The notes: generated by a model not told the origin, from the letters alone. A DNA stretch of 64,000 nucleotides from Amycolatopsis mongoliensis (GCF_030285665.1 NZ_CP127295.1:2232001-2296000), one strand, 5' to 3'; shown: positions 1 to 8,276, counted from the stretch's first letter. Made by a program: numbers and translations.

Positions 1-35
1 CCGTTCGTGCGGCGCTCGTAGAAGTCGTCGGTCAT
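1..35 (-). CDS. Start of a gene running off the left edge (partial)
   Basis: An ATG at 35-33 opens a frame reading MTDDFYERRTN before the window ends. It lies 13 bp downstream of the stop of the LytTR response regulator on the same strand, so it is probably co-transcribed with it. In actinomycetes the gene after a LytS/LytTR pair is sometimes a DUF485 or solute-symporter gene, but eleven residues cannot identify it. The start itself is seen; the function is not. Confidence 0.5.
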   Translation of the reverse strand, partial: MTDDFYERRTN

Positions 36-48
36 GACCGGGCCCGGG

Positions 49-873
49 TCAGCCGTTCCGGCCTGAACCGACCAGCCGGTCCTTCAGCGCGCGGGTGTGC
101 CGCCGGCTGACCGGCAGCACCTTCTCCTCGTTGCCGATCACGACCTGGTAGCCGCCCTGGCCCATGCGCAGCTCGGTGATGAGCGGCAGCGCGACCAGGA
201 ACGACCGGTGGATCCGGACGAAGCCGGCCTTCTCCCAGCGTTCCTCGAGCTGGGCAAGCGGGATGCGGACCAGGTGGCTGCCGTCGGTGGTGAACAACCG
301 CGCGTAGTCGCCCTGCGCCTCGACCCAGCGGACCGAGGAGCGCGGGATGAGCTTGGTGGTGCCCGCCAGCTCGACCGGGATGACCTCGTCGTCGTTCTTC
401 ACGCCCGGCTCGCCGCCCAGGGCACCGGGCGCCGGCGCCGCGGCCGAAGCCAGCTTCTCGATCACGCGCGAGATCGCGCGGTCCAGCCTGTCCTGCTGGT
501 ACGGCTTCAGCACGTAGTCCAGGGCGCCGAGGTCGAACGCGTTGACCGCCTCTTCGGCGTGCCCGGTGACGAACACGAGCGCGGGCGAGGGCCGGAGCGC
601 GGCGAACACGCGCGACATCTCCATCCCGGACAACCCGGGCATGTCGATGTCGGCGAAGACGGCGTCGACGATCGGCAGGCCACGCTCCTTGCGGTCGCGT
701 AGCCTCGGGTCGTCGGTCGACAGCAGCCGCAGCGCCTCCGACGCGTCGATCGCCGGGAACACCTTCGCGACGTGCGGGCTGTTGCGCAGGCAGTGGACCA
801 GTTCGTCCAGACCTCGAGGCTCGTCGTCCACAGCCAGGACCACGAGCTTCCGGGTGTCATCGTGAGCACTCAC
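49..873 (-). CDS. LytTR-family response regulator (LytR/AlgR type)
   Basis: Transcription factor of a LytS/LytTR two-component system. An N-terminal receiver domain spans about residues 8-135: acidic pair in LAVDDEP, phospho-acceptor Asp near residue 75 in FADIDMP, and the conserved K in LDYVLKPY. A short linker rich in Ala, Pro and Gly follows, then a LytTR DNA-binding domain to the end (VRWVEAQGDYARLFT, FVRIHRSFLV). The start is uncertain: TTG at 906 and ATG at 894 or 885 are in frame. GTG at 873 gives the usual short receiver N-terminus and was chosen. The partner is most likely the LytS-type kinase at 3391-4716, although two unrelated genes lie between. Its targets cannot be read from the sequence. 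Confidence 0.93.
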   Translation of the reverse strand: MSAHDDTRKLVVLAVDDEPRGLDELVHCLRNSPHVAKVFPAIDASEALRLLSTDDPRLRDRKERGLPIVDAVFADIDMPGLSGMEMSRVFAALRPSPALVFVTGHAEEAVNAFDLGALDYVLKPYQQDRLDRAISRVIEKLASAAAPAPGALGGEPGVKNDDEVIPVELAGTTKLIPRSSVRWVEAQGDYARLFTTDGSHLVRIPLAQLEERWEKAGFVRIHRSFLVALPLITELRMGQGGYQVVIGNEEKVLPVSRRHTRALKDRLVGSGRNG

Positions 874-936
874 AGTGAAACGCATCCTGCCCATTGCCGA
901 GTGCAATGTCCAGCCCCCGTCTGCCTGAAGTGGGGA

Positions 937-960
937 GACCCGCGGCCGGGGCCGCGGGTC
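937..960. terminator. GC-rich hairpin after the GH16 gene
   Basis: An 11-bp perfect inverted repeat (GACCCGCGGCC / GGCCGCGGGTC) with a 2-nt loop lies 8 bp beyond the GH16 stop codon and before the response regulator. There is no U-run, as is usual in actinomycetes. It probably ends the GH16 transcript and so separates it from the regulator. Confidence 0.7.
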
Positions 961-967
961 CCTCGTC

Positions 968-2368
968 TCAATGCACGAACGTGAACCAGTTGAGGTTCAC
1001 GAAGTCGGCGGGCTGGCCGCTCGTGAAGGTCACGTACACGTTGTGCACGCCGGTCACCCCGCTGATGTTGGCCGGGACCGTCCGCCAGCTCTGCCAGCCG
1101 CCGGTGTTGCCGACGGCGAAGCTGCCGATCGGCGCGTTGGCGAGGCTGTCGAGCCGCACCTCCACCAGCCCGCTCACGCCGCCGGCCGCCCCGGACGCCA
1201 CCCGTGCCTGGAAGTTCGTCGCCGCGGAGCTGCCGAAGTCCACGCTCGGGTAGAGCGCCCAGTCGCCGTTGCCCGCCGGGCCGATGTTCTCGCCTCCGCC
1301 GGTGTCGCTGGTCGTCTGCTTGGCCAGGCCGTTCTGCTGGGTGTACGACTCGGCCTGGATGGTGCTGTACGCGCTGCTGCCGCCGGACGGCGGCGTCGTG
1401 GTCGTGGTCGGCGGGGTCGTGGTCCCGCCGCCCGAACCGCGCGTGGTGACCGTCACGTAGTCGACGACCATCGGGCGGCCCGGCACGACCCCCGGCCCCG
1501 GCGTGGTCGTGCCGGAGTTGTTGTTGGGGAACGCGCCGCCGATCGCGACGTTCAGCAGCACGAAGTAGCCCTGGTGGCCGGTCATGTTCGCCCACGTCGT
1601 CGCGTCGACCTGGTTCTGGCTGACCGAGTGGAACTGCTGCCCGTCGACGAACCAGCGGAACACCTGCGGGCTGACGCTCGCGTCCCATTCGAAGCGGTAG
1701 GTGTGGAAGGCCGACTGGCAGCTGCTGCCGGGGCAGGCCCGGTTCGCGACGATGCCGGTGGTCTCGTTGCACGGGCCGCCGGGGTTGACGCCGCAGTGCA
1801 GGACGCCCCAGACGGAGTTGATCCCGTTGACGTTCTCCATGATGTCGAACTCGCCGACGGCCGGCCAGTTCCACCAGTTGCCGCGGTAGGGGCCGCCGAG
1901 GGCCCAGAACGCGGGCCAGTAGCCGAGCGCGGCCGCGCCGGTGACGTTCGGCATCTGGATCCGGCTTTCGATCCGCAGGACACCGCCGGCCGGCGGCTTG
2001 AAGTCGGTGCGCTGGGTTTCGATCCGCGCCGACGTCCAGTTGCCCGCGCCGTCGCGCAACGGCGTGATGCGGAGGTTGCCGGCGCCGTCCTGCGCGAGGT
2101 TGGACGTGCTCGCCGTGTAGTTCTGGATCTCGCCGGTGCCCCAGTTCCCGGGGCCGCCGGGGTAGGCGTGGCCGGTGTCGATGATCCAGTTCGAGCCCGA
2201 CGGCAGGGTGTTCGCGCCGCCGGTGAAGTCGTCGGCGAAGACCGTGGTCCAGCCCGACTCGGGCGGCGGGATCGACGCGGCGGCGGGCATGGTCAGCGGG
2301 ATCGCGATGAGCGCGGCGCCGAGCACGGCACCGAGGGCGAATCTTCGGGAGCGGGAGAAGTGGGGCAT
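968..2368 (-). CDS. Secreted GH16 endo-glucanase with C-terminal CBM6
   Basis: Exported beta-glucan hydrolase, probably acting on beta-1,3 or mixed-linkage glucans such as laminarin or fungal wall. Residues 1-32 form a signal peptide (Arg-rich start, hydrophobic core, A-A-A-S cleavage region). The GH16 domain covers about 33-310 and holds the signature EFDIMEN, whose two Glu are nucleophile and acid/base. A Gly/Thr/Pro linker (TTTPPTTTTTPP) leads to a CBM6-type carbohydrate-binding module that begins with an AESY motif and ends the protein. The ATG at 2368 follows GAGGAGG at good spacing; the upstream ATG at 2425 would put 19 charged residues before the signal peptide. It has its own upstream region with a Crp-like site and an inverted repeat, so it is likely regulated by carbon source. 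Confidence 0.93.
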   Translation of the reverse strand: MPHFSRSRRFALGAVLGAALIAIPLTMPAAASIPPPESGWTTVFADDFTGGANTLPSGSNWIIDTGHAYPGGPGNWGTGEIQNYTASTSNLAQDGAGNLRITPLRDGAGNWTSARIETQRTDFKPPAGGVLRIESRIQMPNVTGAAALGYWPAFWALGGPYRGNWWNWPAVGEFDIMENVNGINSVWGVLHCGVNPGGPCNETTGIVANRACPGSSCQSAFHTYRFEWDASVSPQVFRWFVDGQQFHSVSQNQVDATTWANMTGHQGYFVLLNVAIGGAFPNNNSGTTTPGPGVVPGRPMVVDYVTVTTRGSGGGTTTPPTTTTTPPSGGSSAYSTIQAESYTQQNGLAKQTTSDTGGGENIGPAGNGDWALYPSVDFGSSAATNFQARVASGAAGGVSGLVEVRLDSLANAPIGSFAVGNTGGWQSWRTVPANISGVTGVHNVYVTFTSGQPADFVNLNWFTFVH

Positions 2369-2394
2369 CGGGTACGACCTCCTCGTCGTCCGGA

Positions 2395-2415
2395 TTTGTT
2401 GCCGATCGCAACAAA
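2395..2415. promoter_or_regulatory. Operator-like inverted repeat upstream of the GH16 gene
   Basis: TTTGTTGC-CGATC-GCAACAAA is a perfect 8-bp inverted repeat with a 5-nt spacer, 27 bp before the GH16 start. Its AT-rich ends stand out from the surrounding high-GC DNA. It could bind a LacI/TetR-type regulator, or form a 5'-UTR hairpin. No cognate regulator gene is adjacent. Confidence 0.5.
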
Positions 2416-2473
2416 GCCCGTCCACAAGGAGACCCGGCGCCCCACCGCAACTCCAGGGGCGTTACGCGACTAG

Positions 2474-2489
2474 AGTGATCCAGGTCACA
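2474..2489. promoter_or_regulatory. Crp-like binding site upstream of the GH16 gene
   Basis: Read on the minus strand the site is TGTGACCTGGATCACT, matching the Crp/GlxR pattern TGTGA-N6-TCACA except for the last base. It lies about 106 bp upstream of the GH16 start and just past the end of sppA. Such sites precede many secreted-hydrolase genes in actinomycetes (established knowledge); use here is inferred. Confidence 0.55.
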
Positions 2490-2525
2490 AAGTCTGCCCG
2501 GAAGTACCCAAACCGGACATCGGTC

Positions 2526-3371
2526 TCAGAGGCCGAAGCGGGACCAGGCCGCCTTCTGCGTCACGGCGTCGAGCACCGCGGACGCGGCGGCCGGAGCACC
2601 CAGGCCGAGCCGCGCCAGCAGCGGGCGCTTCGGCTCGGCGACCGAGATGTCCGCGTCCGGGTACCGCTCGGTGACGATCTGGCGGAGACTGCCGAGGCCG
2701 TCGATCAGGCCGAGCTCGAGCGCGTTCGCGCCGAGCCAGACATCGCCGGTGAACAGGTCCTCGGCGTCGGTCAGCCGGTCACCGCGGCGCTCCTTCACCC
2801 AGTTCACGAACAGCTCGTGGAGCTGGGCGTGCATCTTCTTCAGCCACTCGACGTCTTCCGGCTTCTCCGGCGAGAACGGGTCGAGCCGCGACTTGTTCGC
2901 GCCCGCCGTGTGCAGCCGCCTCTCGACGCCGAAGCGCTCCAGCAGCCCGGTGAACCCGAAGCCGCCGCTGATCACGCCGATCGAGCCGACCATCGACGTC
3001 CGGTGCGCGAAGATCTCGTCGGCCGCGCAGGCCAGCCAGTACCCGCCGGAGGCGGCGACGTCCTCGCAGAACGCCAGCACCGGCACGCCCTTCTCGTCGG
3101 CCAGCTGCCGGATCCGCTCCGCGACCAGCCCGGACTGCGTCGGCGCCCCGCCCGGCGAGTTGATCAGCAACGCGACCGCCTTCAGCCGCTCGTGACCGAA
3201 CGCCCTGGTCAGCGCCGTTTCGACGGCGGCGAGGTTGATCGCACCCCTGGCCAGCGGCGACGGCGACGGCGTGATCACGCCGTGCAGCTTCACCACGGCC
3301 ACGACGTCCTTGCGCTCCACCCGGTCGGCGAGGCCCGGGATCCGCGAAGCCAGTTTGTCCGTAACGCTCAT
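2526..3371 (-). CDS. sppA: S49-family signal peptide peptidase (SppA-like)
   Basis: Serine protease of the SppA/protease IV family that degrades residual signal peptides or other membrane peptides. The 281-residue, single-domain form lacks an obvious N-terminal transmembrane helix, so it may sit on the membrane by association. Visible motifs are the oxyanion-forming NSPGG (71-75), nucleophile Ser108 in EDVAASGGYW, and the candidate general-base Lys160 in GANKSRLDPFSP. SMVGSIGVI is the typical S49 core strand. It starts 19 bp after the stop of the LytS kinase and is probably in the same transcript. No strong ribosome binding site precedes the ATG, which suggests coupling. Confidence 0.9.
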   Translation of the reverse strand: MSVTDKLASRIPGLADRVERKDVVAVVKLHGVITPSPSPLARGAINLAAVETALTRAFGHERLKAVALLINSPGGAPTQSGLVAERIRQLADEKGVPVLAFCEDVAASGGYWLACAADEIFAHRTSMVGSIGVISGGFGFTGLLERFGVERRLHTAGANKSRLDPFSPEKPEDVEWLKKMHAQLHELFVNWVKERRGDRLTDAEDLFTGDVWLGANALELGLIDGLGSLRQIVTERYPDADISVAEPKRPLLARLGLGAPAAASAVLDAVTQKAAWSRFGL

Positions 3372-3390
3372 AACGCCAGGCTAGCGGGAT

Positions 3391-4716
3391 TCAGCCCATG
3401 GGGAGGATGCCGGAGCGCGTGCCGTTGACACCGTTCACCTCGGAGCCGTTCAGCTGGGCCCGGCCGCCCTGCGACGGGACGTCGGCCTCGGCGGCGTCGG
3501 TTTCGGCGCTGTAGTCCGGCATGTTCGGCCGGACACCCGGGACGAACTTGGGTACCCGCAGCGTCACCTTCATGCCGGCGCCGGGCGCGGTCTCGACCAT
3601 CACCGCGTAGTCGCTGCCGAAGACCTGCTGCATGCGCTGGCTGATGTTGCCGAGCCCGACGTGCGCGCCGGTGCTGTGCGCGTTCTTGACGTCCTTCAGC
3701 CGGCGCGGGTCCATGCCGATGCCGTCGTCCTCGACGCTGATCAGCGCTTCGGTGCCGTAGTCCTGCGCGATCACCGTGACGCAGCCGCCGCTGGGCTTGC
3801 TGGCCAAGCCGTGCTTGACGGCGTTCTCCACCAGCGGCTGGATGATCAGGAACGGCACGACGACGCTGAGCACCTCGGGCGCGATCTTCATCCGCACCTC
3901 GAGCCGGCCGCCGAAGCGGGCGTTCTCGATCGTCAGGTAGCGGTCGATGTTGCGCAGCTCCTCGGCGAGCGAGGTGAACATGCCCGACGTCCGGAACGAG
4001 TAGCGCGTGAAGTCGGCGAAGTCCTGAAGCAGCTCTCGCGCCTCTTCGGGGTCCGTGCGGATCAGCGCGGAGATCGTGTTGAGCGCGTTGTAGACGAAGT
4101 GTGGCGAGATCTGCGCGCGCAGCGCCTTGATCTCGGCCTGCTGGAGCTGCTGCTTCGACTCGTCGAGGCGGGACAGCTCGAACTGCGTGCAGACGAACTG
4201 GGCGACGGCGTCGGCCATCTGCACCAGCCGCCCGCGGGTGCGGCCGACGACGATCAGCGCCGCCTCGGTCTCGCCCTCGACCAGCAGCGGCACGATGACG
4301 GCGGTCTTCATCCGGCAGGTACCGCGGTGGTTGCACGGCATCCGGTCGTGCGCGACGACCTCGCGGCGGTGCTTGCGGATGGCCGCGCCGATCGCGTCGA
4401 CGAGGTCGACGTAGTGCTCGTTCGCCTCGCCGTCCCAGGACAGCAGCGTGCCCTCGCTGTCGGTGATGCCGACGGCGACGCAGTCGAGCATCTGCAGCAG
4501 CTGGGTGGTGATCTTGTCGGCGGCGTCCTCGTCCAGGCCGGAACGGAGGTTCGGCGCGGCCTTCGACATCCGGTGGACGGCCTGCAGCATGGCGTCCTCC
4601 ACCACGCTGGCCGGCTTGCGCTGTTTTACGAGCAGCACGATCACCACGATGCCGAGCAGGGCCGCGACCCCCCAGGGGACGACCTGCGCAAGCGGAAACC
4701 CGGACACGGCGTCCAT
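3391..4716 (-). CDS. LytS-type sensor histidine kinase
   Basis: Membrane-bound histidine kinase of the His_kinase (PF06580) family. With the ATG at 4716 it has one N-terminal transmembrane helix (about residues 12-30), then a GAF-like cytoplasmic sensor region with a Cys pair in the motif CNHRGTC. The kinase core has the phospho-acceptor in ISPHFVYNALNTI (His near residue 206), followed by a HATPase domain with LVENAVKHG and DDGIGMD. An in-frame TTG at 4767 is an alternative start; neither start has a good ribosome binding site. The C-terminal 60 residues are low-complexity. The cognate LytTR regulator is probably the one at 49-873, three genes downstream. The Cys pair could sense redox state or metal, but that is inference. 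Confidence 0.92.
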   Translation of the reverse strand: MDAVSGFPLAQVVPWGVAALLGIVVIVLLVKQRKPASVVEDAMLQAVHRMSKAAPNLRSGLDEDAADKITTQLLQMLDCVAVGITDSEGTLLSWDGEANEHYVDLVDAIGAAIRKHRREVVAHDRMPCNHRGTCRMKTAVIVPLLVEGETEAALIVVGRTRGRLVQMADAVAQFVCTQFELSRLDESKQQLQQAEIKALRAQISPHFVYNALNTISALIRTDPEEARELLQDFADFTRYSFRTSGMFTSLAEELRNIDRYLTIENARFGGRLEVRMKIAPEVLSVVVPFLIIQPLVENAVKHGLASKPSGGCVTVIAQDYGTEALISVEDDGIGMDPRRLKDVKNAHSTGAHVGLGNISQRMQQVFGSDYAVMVETAPGAGMKVTLRVPKFVPGVRPNMPDYSAETDAAEADVPSQGGRAQLNGSEVNGVNGTRSGILPMG

Positions 4717-5008
4717 GCTCTGCGCTCGACCAACCGGGTGCAAGGCCTGATCCCACTTTCTGTCCAACTGTGATGACCGAGGGTTGGAGCGACCCTACTA
4801 AGAGTCGGTCGACGTGCCACCCGGTCACTGTCCGCAACACGCGGGAGGGGCGTCCTGTTCCACCGGATCCGGGGAAAGCGCCAGGAAGAGGGCGGTTTCG
4901 CGAACGACGGTCGCGGTGGCCACCGAGTCGGGTCCGGCGGCGGCGCAGCACGTGCGGCCGAACGGGGGAATCCCGGTGCGTGACGCGGTGACCACAGGTG
5001 TCACCCGG

Positions 5009-5869
5009 CTACTTGAGCAGCCGCGACATCCGGCGGTCGGCCAGGGGCTTGCCGCCCGTCTGGCAGGTCGGGCAGTACTGGAACGACTTGTCGGCGAACG
5101 AGATCTCGCGGATCGTGTCACCGCAGACCGGGCACGGCAGCCCGGTGCGCGCGTGCACCCGCAGGCCCGAGCGCTTCTCGCCTTTCAGGCGCGCCGCCTT
5201 CTGGCCGACCGACCGCTGGACCGCGTCGGACTCGATCTCGACGATCGCCTCGGCCAGGGTCTCCAGCGCGCCGTCGTCGAGCTTGCCGATCGTCGCGTAC
5301 GGGGAGAGCTTCGCGCGGTGCATGATCTCGTCGGAGTAGGCGTTGCCGATGCCGGCGATCAGCGACTGGTCGGTGAGCGCCCACTTCAGCCGGGTGTTCT
5401 TCCCGGCGAACAGCTCGCGCAGCTGGACGGCGTCCAGCGAGAGGGCGTCCGGGCCGAGGCGCGCCACGCTCGCGATCTCCTGCGGGTCCTTCACGACCCA
5501 CACCGCGAGGCCCTTCTTCGTGCCCGCTTCGGTGAGGTCGAAGCCGGGACCGGTGGCGGACTCGAGGTGCACGCGCAGCGAGATCGGGCCCTTGCCCGGC
5601 TTGAGCGGCGCCGCGGCGAGGCCGTCGGACCAGCGCAGCCAGCCCGCGCGGGCCAGGTGGACGACCAGGTGCAGGTCACCCACGACGACGTCGAGGTGCT
5701 TGCCGTGCCGGGTCGCGCCGGTGATCTCGCGGCCGTGCAGGTCGGTCCACGGCGGAGTCGCCGTCTTCAGGACGCTCAGCGATGCGACATCGATGCGGAA
5801 GATCGTCCGGCCGACGGCGTTCTCACGCAGGTGGTGCGCCAGGGCTTCGACCTCGGGCAGTTCGGGCAT
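5009..5869 (-). CDS. Fpg/Nei family DNA glycosylase (AP lyase)
   Basis: Base-excision repair enzyme that removes oxidised bases and cleaves the abasic site. The protein begins MPELPEVE: Pro2 becomes the catalytic N-terminus after Met removal and Glu3 is the second catalytic residue. The helix-two-turn-helix follows in the middle (IAGIGNAYSDEIMH, with the DNA-binding Asn). The C-terminus has a zinc finger with Cys pairs in CPVC and CPTC and ends in TGGKPLADRRMSRLLK. The 286-residue length is usual for the family. Substrate preference between 8-oxoG (Fpg) and pyrimidine lesions (Nei) cannot be assigned by eye. A weak hairpin (GGTGAC/GTCACC, 4987-5005) sits just past its stop. The 290 bp between it and the kinase hold nothing else I can support. 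Confidence 0.94.
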   Translation of the reverse strand: MPELPEVEALAHHLRENAVGRTIFRIDVASLSVLKTATPPWTDLHGREITGATRHGKHLDVVVGDLHLVVHLARAGWLRWSDGLAAAPLKPGKGPISLRVHLESATGPGFDLTEAGTKKGLAVWVVKDPQEIASVARLGPDALSLDAVQLRELFAGKNTRLKWALTDQSLIAGIGNAYSDEIMHRAKLSPYATIGKLDDGALETLAEAIVEIESDAVQRSVGQKAARLKGEKRSGLRVHARTGLPCPVCGDTIREISFADKSFQYCPTCQTGGKPLADRRMSRLLK

Positions 5870-5908
5870 GTCCCCAGTTTCACCCCTCCGGCCGATTTCC
5901 GGTACCGG

Positions 5909-6349
5909 CTACTCGACCGGGTGCAGCGGCCCGTCGAAGTCCGGCAGCGAGTGGCGCTGGATCGTCTTGGAGATCTTCTTGACCTCGCCCTGCACGGTGA
6001 ACATGCCGCGGATGGTGCCGACCCAGCGCTCGGACGGCCGGTCGCCGGTCATGTCGCCCTCGGTCTCGGCGACCACCGTCCACGGCCGGCGCAGGATCCA
6101 CCGCAGCGGGAAGAACAGCACCACGAGCAGCAGTGCCAGCAGCACCCACGCGGGGATGTTGACCTCGTTCGGCGTCCACACGACGAGGATCACGGCCAGC
6201 AGGGCGGTGACCACGATCATCGCGATGCCGGGGCCGTAACTGCCGGCGACGTCGTGCTCGAAGTCGTCGGCCGTCGCCGGTGCGCGCCATTCCATCTGGG
6301 CACGGACCACCCAGTCGCGGCCGTCTTCGCCGCGTACCAGCCGGTTCAT
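5909..6349 (-). CDS. Two-helix membrane protein of unknown function
   Basis: A 146-residue protein with an N-terminal hydrophilic segment (about 40 residues) and two adjacent transmembrane helices around residues 43-60 and 66-84. A hydrophilic C-terminal half of about 60 residues reads like a small beta-rich cytoplasmic domain (WTVVAETEGD, MFTVQGEVKKISKTIQ). The ATG at 6349 is preceded by GGGAGG at good spacing. I do not recognise a named domain; it looks like a conserved actinobacterial membrane protein. It lies 40 bp upstream of the DNA glycosylase on the same strand and may be co-transcribed, which does not reveal its job. Confidence 0.8.
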   Translation of the reverse strand: MNRLVRGEDGRDWVVRAQMEWRAPATADDFEHDVAGSYGPGIAMIVVTALLAVILVVWTPNEVNIPAWVLLALLLVVLFFPLRWILRRPWTVVAETEGDMTGDRPSERWVGTIRGMFTVQGEVKKISKTIQRHSLPDFDGPLHPVE

Positions 6350-6462
6350 TCAGTTGCCTCCCGGGGCGCCCGCAGGGTGAGCACCACAACGGTACCGTGC
6401 GCGGGCTCGCCCGCGCGAGGGAGGAATCGGACATCCCACCCGGCGAAGTTGATCACCGCAGT

Positions 6463-8007
6463 TCAGGGAGCCGGCGAGCCGGTCACGGTCGAATCCGCCG
6501 GTTCGCTCGAATCGGTGACGGCGGACGGGCGGCTCGGCCACGGCTTCCCGGACGTCGGCGTCACCGTCGTCGAGGGTTCGGTGGACGACGGTTCGCTTCC
6601 GGTCGGCTCCGGCTTGCCCGGCACCGTCGTCGTGCTCTCCGGGCAGCCGGACGGCGACAGCTCGGGTGCGTCGGCGCTCTCCGGCACCGTCTGGTCAGCG
6701 GACTTCGTCGTTTCCGTGCTCGTCGCGTCCAGCCGCGGCGACGTCTGGGCATGGCTGGGCGCGCTGAAGGTCGAGGACGACAGGTCGTCGCGCGGGGTGT
6801 CGCCGCTCGTGCCCGGCTGCGTCCCGGTGCCGACGTCCCCGGCCGGGACGTCGCCCGCCGGCACTGTGGGCACCTCGTTCGCCGCGACCTGCCCGCCGCC
6901 GGTGCGCTGCCGCGCCGGGACGGTGACCCCGGTGCCGCGGCCGTTGAGCACGCCGATGCCGATCAGCGGGTCCTGCTGCGGCTGCGGGGGCGGCTGGTGG
7001 TGCGTTTCGCTCGGCGGCACCACGACGAGCTCCGGCACGCCGCCGGTCAGCCCGACGTCCTGCACCGGCGTAGTCCCGAACAGGACGGGGCCGGCCGCGA
7101 CACCGACGGCACCCACGGCCGCGGTCGACGCCAGCGCGAGCCCGATCTTGACCTTCGAGCCGACCAGCACGCCCTTGATCGTCGTGCCGAGCCCGGCCAG
7201 CACGCCGCTGCCGCTCGCGGCGGCTCCCGCCGCCGGCACCAGCAGCACCAGCACCCCGGCGTGCGCGCGCAGCGACGAGCAGACGTCGCGCAGCTCGTCC
7301 TGGGTCGTGCGGCACGACGGGCAGCCGTGCAGGTGCGCCTTGATCCGCTCGGCTTCGGCGCCGGTGACGCTGCCCGCGGTGAACCCGCCGAGCTTCTCGA
7401 CGACCGCGCGGCACGAGTCCGGCCCGCGGTTCACCGAAAGGTGTGCCTGCAAGTACGCCGCGCGGAGGCCCTGACGGGCACGTCGGGCCAGGGCCGCGGT
7501 GGCGTTCGCGCTCAGCCCGAAGTGGGTGGCGACCATGGCGGGCTGCTCGCCCTCGACCTCGGTCTGCCACAGGACGGTCCGCCAGCGCTCGGGCAGGCTG
7601 GTGAACGCCGTCGTGATCAGCGTGTGCTCGGCCGTGCGGGCGTGCGTGTCGGCACCCGCGCCGGCGCGGAAGGTCAGCTCGTCGTCCGACACGGGGACGT
7701 CGCGGCGGGCACCGTGCCACTCCCAGGAGACCCGGCGGGCGACGGTGAGGAGGTAGGCGCGGACGTAGTCTCTGGGGCCGGCGCCGCGGCGAAGGGCCTG
7801 CAGGACGCGGAAGAACGTCTCCGCGGTGATGTCCTCGGCCTCGGACCGGTCGGCCGCGAGGCTCTGCGCGAGCCGGCGGACGGCGGCGGCGTGCAGCTCG
7901 AACAGCTCCCCGAACGCGGCGTCTTCGCCGTTTCGAAGTCGTTGCAGCAGTGCCTGCTCGTCGGATTCCGAGGCCGCTGGTGGCGGCACCGTGCCCAGCT
8001 CGGTCAT
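6463..8007 (-). CDS. ECF sigma factor fused to zinc-finger/membrane tail
   Basis: RNA polymerase sigma factor of the extracytoplasmic-function class carrying its own regulatory tail. Region sigma-2 lies at about residues 15-90 (FGELFELHAAAVRRLA, AEDITAETFFRVLQ) and sigma-4 at about 125-180 (SLPERWRTVLWQTEVEG, GLSANATAALARRARQGL). A zinc-binding anti-sigma-like motif with H-x3-C-x2-C (HLHGCPSC) follows near residue 220. Two hydrophobic segments (about 245-270 and 280-305) come next, then a 200-residue Pro/Thr/Ser-rich tail. The ATG at 8007 has a perfect AGGAGGTG nine bases upstream; GTG at 8019 is an alternative. Sigma factors fused to ZAS and membrane segments are known in actinobacterial ECF groups. 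The tail is probably extracytoplasmic and may sense the wall. No separate anti-sigma gene is adjacent, which fits self-containment. Confidence 0.88.
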   Translation of the reverse strand: MTELGTVPPPAASESDEQALLQRLRNGEDAAFGELFELHAAAVRRLAQSLAADRSEAEDITAETFFRVLQALRRGAGPRDYVRAYLLTVARRVSWEWHGARRDVPVSDDELTFRAGAGADTHARTAEHTLITTAFTSLPERWRTVLWQTEVEGEQPAMVATHFGLSANATAALARRARQGLRAAYLQAHLSVNRGPDSCRAVVEKLGGFTAGSVTGAEAERIKAHLHGCPSCRTTQDELRDVCSSLRAHAGVLVLLVPAAGAAASGSGVLAGLGTTIKGVLVGSKVKIGLALASTAAVGAVGVAAGPVLFGTTPVQDVGLTGGVPELVVVPPSETHHQPPPQPQQDPLIGIGVLNGRGTGVTVPARQRTGGGQVAANEVPTVPAGDVPAGDVGTGTQPGTSGDTPRDDLSSSTFSAPSHAQTSPRLDATSTETTKSADQTVPESADAPELSPSGCPESTTTVPGKPEPTGSEPSSTEPSTTVTPTSGKPWPSRPSAVTDSSEPADSTVTGSPAP

Positions 8008-8195
8008 CCGGCCCGGCACCTCCTCCCCGAAGGTCTCCCCGTTCGGTCGAATGGGGACACCATACGGAGGGAATCAGCCGTCGTCACCCCTTGTACGCCA
8101 GCTGTGACACCGAAGCACCGGGTCAGTGCACCGGGGGACCCGCTCATCGGAGCAGTTTTGGGAGGGTATAGAGTACTTCCCATCAGCAAGGCAGT

Positions 8196-8268
8196 GCGGA
8201 TGTAGCGCAGCTGGTAGCGCATCACCTTGCCAAGGTGAGGGTCGCGGGTTCGAATCCCGTCATCCGCT
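8196..8268 (+). tRNA. tRNA-Gly (anticodon GCC)
   Basis: All four arms can be drawn: the 7-bp acceptor stem GCGGATG/CATCCGC, a D-arm with GCGC, anticodon stem TCACC/GGTGA around loop TTGCCAA, and the T-arm CGGGTTCGAATCCCG. The discriminator base is T and CCA is not encoded. Anticodon GCC reads GGC/GGT glycine codons, the dominant ones in such a genome. A TATAGAGT stretch about 25 bp upstream is a plausible -10 region, and a strong terminator follows. Confidence 0.97.
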
Positions 8269-8276
8269 CAGGAACA

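Noticed and set aside
870..2473. Very long open frames on both strands overlapping the GH16 gene
   Set aside because: They are GC-driven shadow frames without signal or ribosome binding site; the GH16 reading has clear catalytic motifs. The same holds for most long frames opposite real genes in this window.
4825..5121. 98-codon minus-strand frame between the kinase and DNA glycosylase genes
   Set aside because: It runs into the glycosylase gene in another frame and is Ser/Arg-rich noise; the region is treated as spacer.
8004..8225. Minus-strand frame overlapping tRNA-Gly and the sigma promoter
   Set aside because: It lies over a clear tRNA and a leader region, with no coding character.
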